Shown here: positions 63,469 through 64,000 of the stretch, piece by piece
Layout: each line of letters opens with the position of its first letter
Position numbering within the stretch: the stretch's first letter is position 1
Assembly (NCBI GenBank): GCA_002989075.1
Contig: PSQN01000010.1
Span: forward strand, 620,001-684,000
Source: Arthonia radiata
Lineage: Eukaryota > Ascomycota > Arthoniomycetes > Arthoniales > Arthoniaceae
Length of the DNA stretch: 64,000 bases
Direction: 5' to 3'
The notes under the pieces: generated by a model
Told to the model about the DNA's origin: nothing
Databases searched by the model: none
What the model saw: only the letters and a program-made list of their open reading frames with translations
Position numbers and translations under genes: made by a program

Positions 63469-64000
63469 ATGGAAGCTACATACCAAGCTCCCTTTTACTA
63501 CTACCAGCCCGAGGCTGAACAGCAACGACAGCAATACCCACCGCAAATTGCCGTCGCTCCTCAGGCCATGCCATCTAATGTACAATATACCCAACAACAA
63601 CACGCTGCCTTCTTCCAGACTCAGCCAGTCTATCAGCATCTCATGCCGACACCGCTTGCGTCTCCACAGCCGATCCACCACCGACCAACCATCTTCATCG
63701 AGAAGCAAGGTCCGCGCCTTCACGCGCTGGACACTGAATGCAGCCCCGCGACGCCAGCACTGTCTGCGTCAGGCAGCTCAGCCAGCAGCCCGCCATCATC
63801 CGTCGGCTTTTTGCCCACGCCAGTCAATGGCTGCTGCACACCAGCTCCCGATAGCCTGCCGGGTGTCAAGCAGGGATGTGAGGTTGAGGTCTTTTCTGAG
63901 ATCCTTGCGGGTAGCGACTTCCCCCGGTCGTGTTCACCACCCTTGACGCCAAGTAAGTTCCCCTTCGTCCCTTCGAACGCAAACATTTGTGCGATGAAAT
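63469..64000 (+). CDS. C2H2 zinc-finger regulator, RfeD-like, N-terminal exon
   Basis: Only the first exon lies in the window. From the ATG at 63469 it reads MEATYQAPFYYYQPEAEQQ, then a Gln/Pro/Tyr-rich disordered region, a conserved-looking TPALSASGSSASSPPSS block, an acidic CEVEVFSEILAG and CSPPLTP. A GTAAGT donor at 63953 probably ends the exon just after that motif, so residues beyond it in the open frame are intron. The order Q-rich start, LSASGSS block, SPPLTP is as I remember it for the Aspergillus C2H2 factor RfeD and its relatives; the zinc fingers would be beyond the right edge and are not seen. Partial gene. Confidence 0.6.
   Translation, partial: MEATYQAPFYYYQPEAEQQRQQYPPQIAVAPQAMPSNVQYTQQQHAAFFQTQPVYQHLMPTPLASPQPIHHRPTIFIEKQGPRLHALDTECSPATPALSASGSSASSPPSSVGFLPTPVNGCCTPAPDSLPGVKQGCEVEVFSEILAGSDFPRSCSPPLTPSKFPFVPSNANICAMK

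Noticed and set aside
1-64000. Transposons, LTR or virus-like elements
   Set aside because: No reverse transcriptase, integrase, transposase or capsid motifs and no long terminal repeats were recognised anywhere in the window.

Overview
The window is eukaryotic and looks like a chromosome of a filamentous ascomycete. The support is gene density of roughly one gene per 2 kb on both strands, introns of about 45-190 bases with GT(A/G)NG donors, CTRAC-type branch points and AG acceptors, and single-copy fungal genes such as Zn2Cys6 and Clr5 regulators, PEX10, ERD1, GTS1 and a TPS3-type trehalose subunit. Gene architecture and protein style suggest Dothideomycetes (Mycosphaerella/Capnodiales side), but that is inference from memory, not a search result. 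No rRNA, no convincing tRNA, no CRISPR array and no recognisable transposon or virus-like element was seen.

Layout. 1-5.8 kb: a decayed region with coiled-coil coding pieces followed by a UPF1/senataxin-type SF1 helicase broken by stops and frame changes. 7.0-9.2 kb: an intact Mx-like dynamin GTPase (-). 10.3-14.4 kb: four orphan genes (-). 14.9-19.7 kb: LSM5 (+), eIF3m (-), and a MUP1-like methionine permease (+) whose upstream region carries a perfect inverted repeat of CACGTG boxes. 20.1-21.6 kb: a Clr5-domain gene (-) that looks broken. 22.0-23.2 kb: a non-coding array of about twelve copies of a conserved ~20-bp core separated by poorly conserved sequence, the least explained structure in the window. 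23.6-34.5 kb: a small disordered protein gene (+), argininosuccinate synthase (-), a decayed DszC/acyl-CoA dehydrogenase-like gene (+), an INSIG-family gene (+) and a TPS3-type trehalose regulatory subunit (+).

35-60 kb is ordinary housekeeping territory: ERD1-like EXS protein (-), PEX10 (+), a SAC1/5-phosphatase synaptojanin (-), a Zn2Cys6 regulator (-), a five-exon FAR-17a/AIG1 membrane protein (+), HEL2/ZNF598 (-), RAM2 prenyltransferase alpha subunit (-), a GTS1-type ArfGAP (-), a small membrane protein (+) and DPH6 (-). The right edge holds the first exon of a C2H2 regulator resembling RfeD, behind a 3.3 kb gene-free stretch and a likely 5'UTR intron.

Links between genes. Sulfur and amino-acid supply is one theme: methionine permease, argininosuccinate synthase and a decayed desulfurisation-type monooxygenase, with Cbf1/Gcn4-like sites in two of the divergent promoters. 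Translation quality control is another (eIF3m, HEL2, DPH6), and Golgi/phosphoinositide traffic a third (ERD1, synaptojanin, GTS1). These are chance neighbours in a fungal chromosome rather than operons; no biosynthetic cluster is evident.
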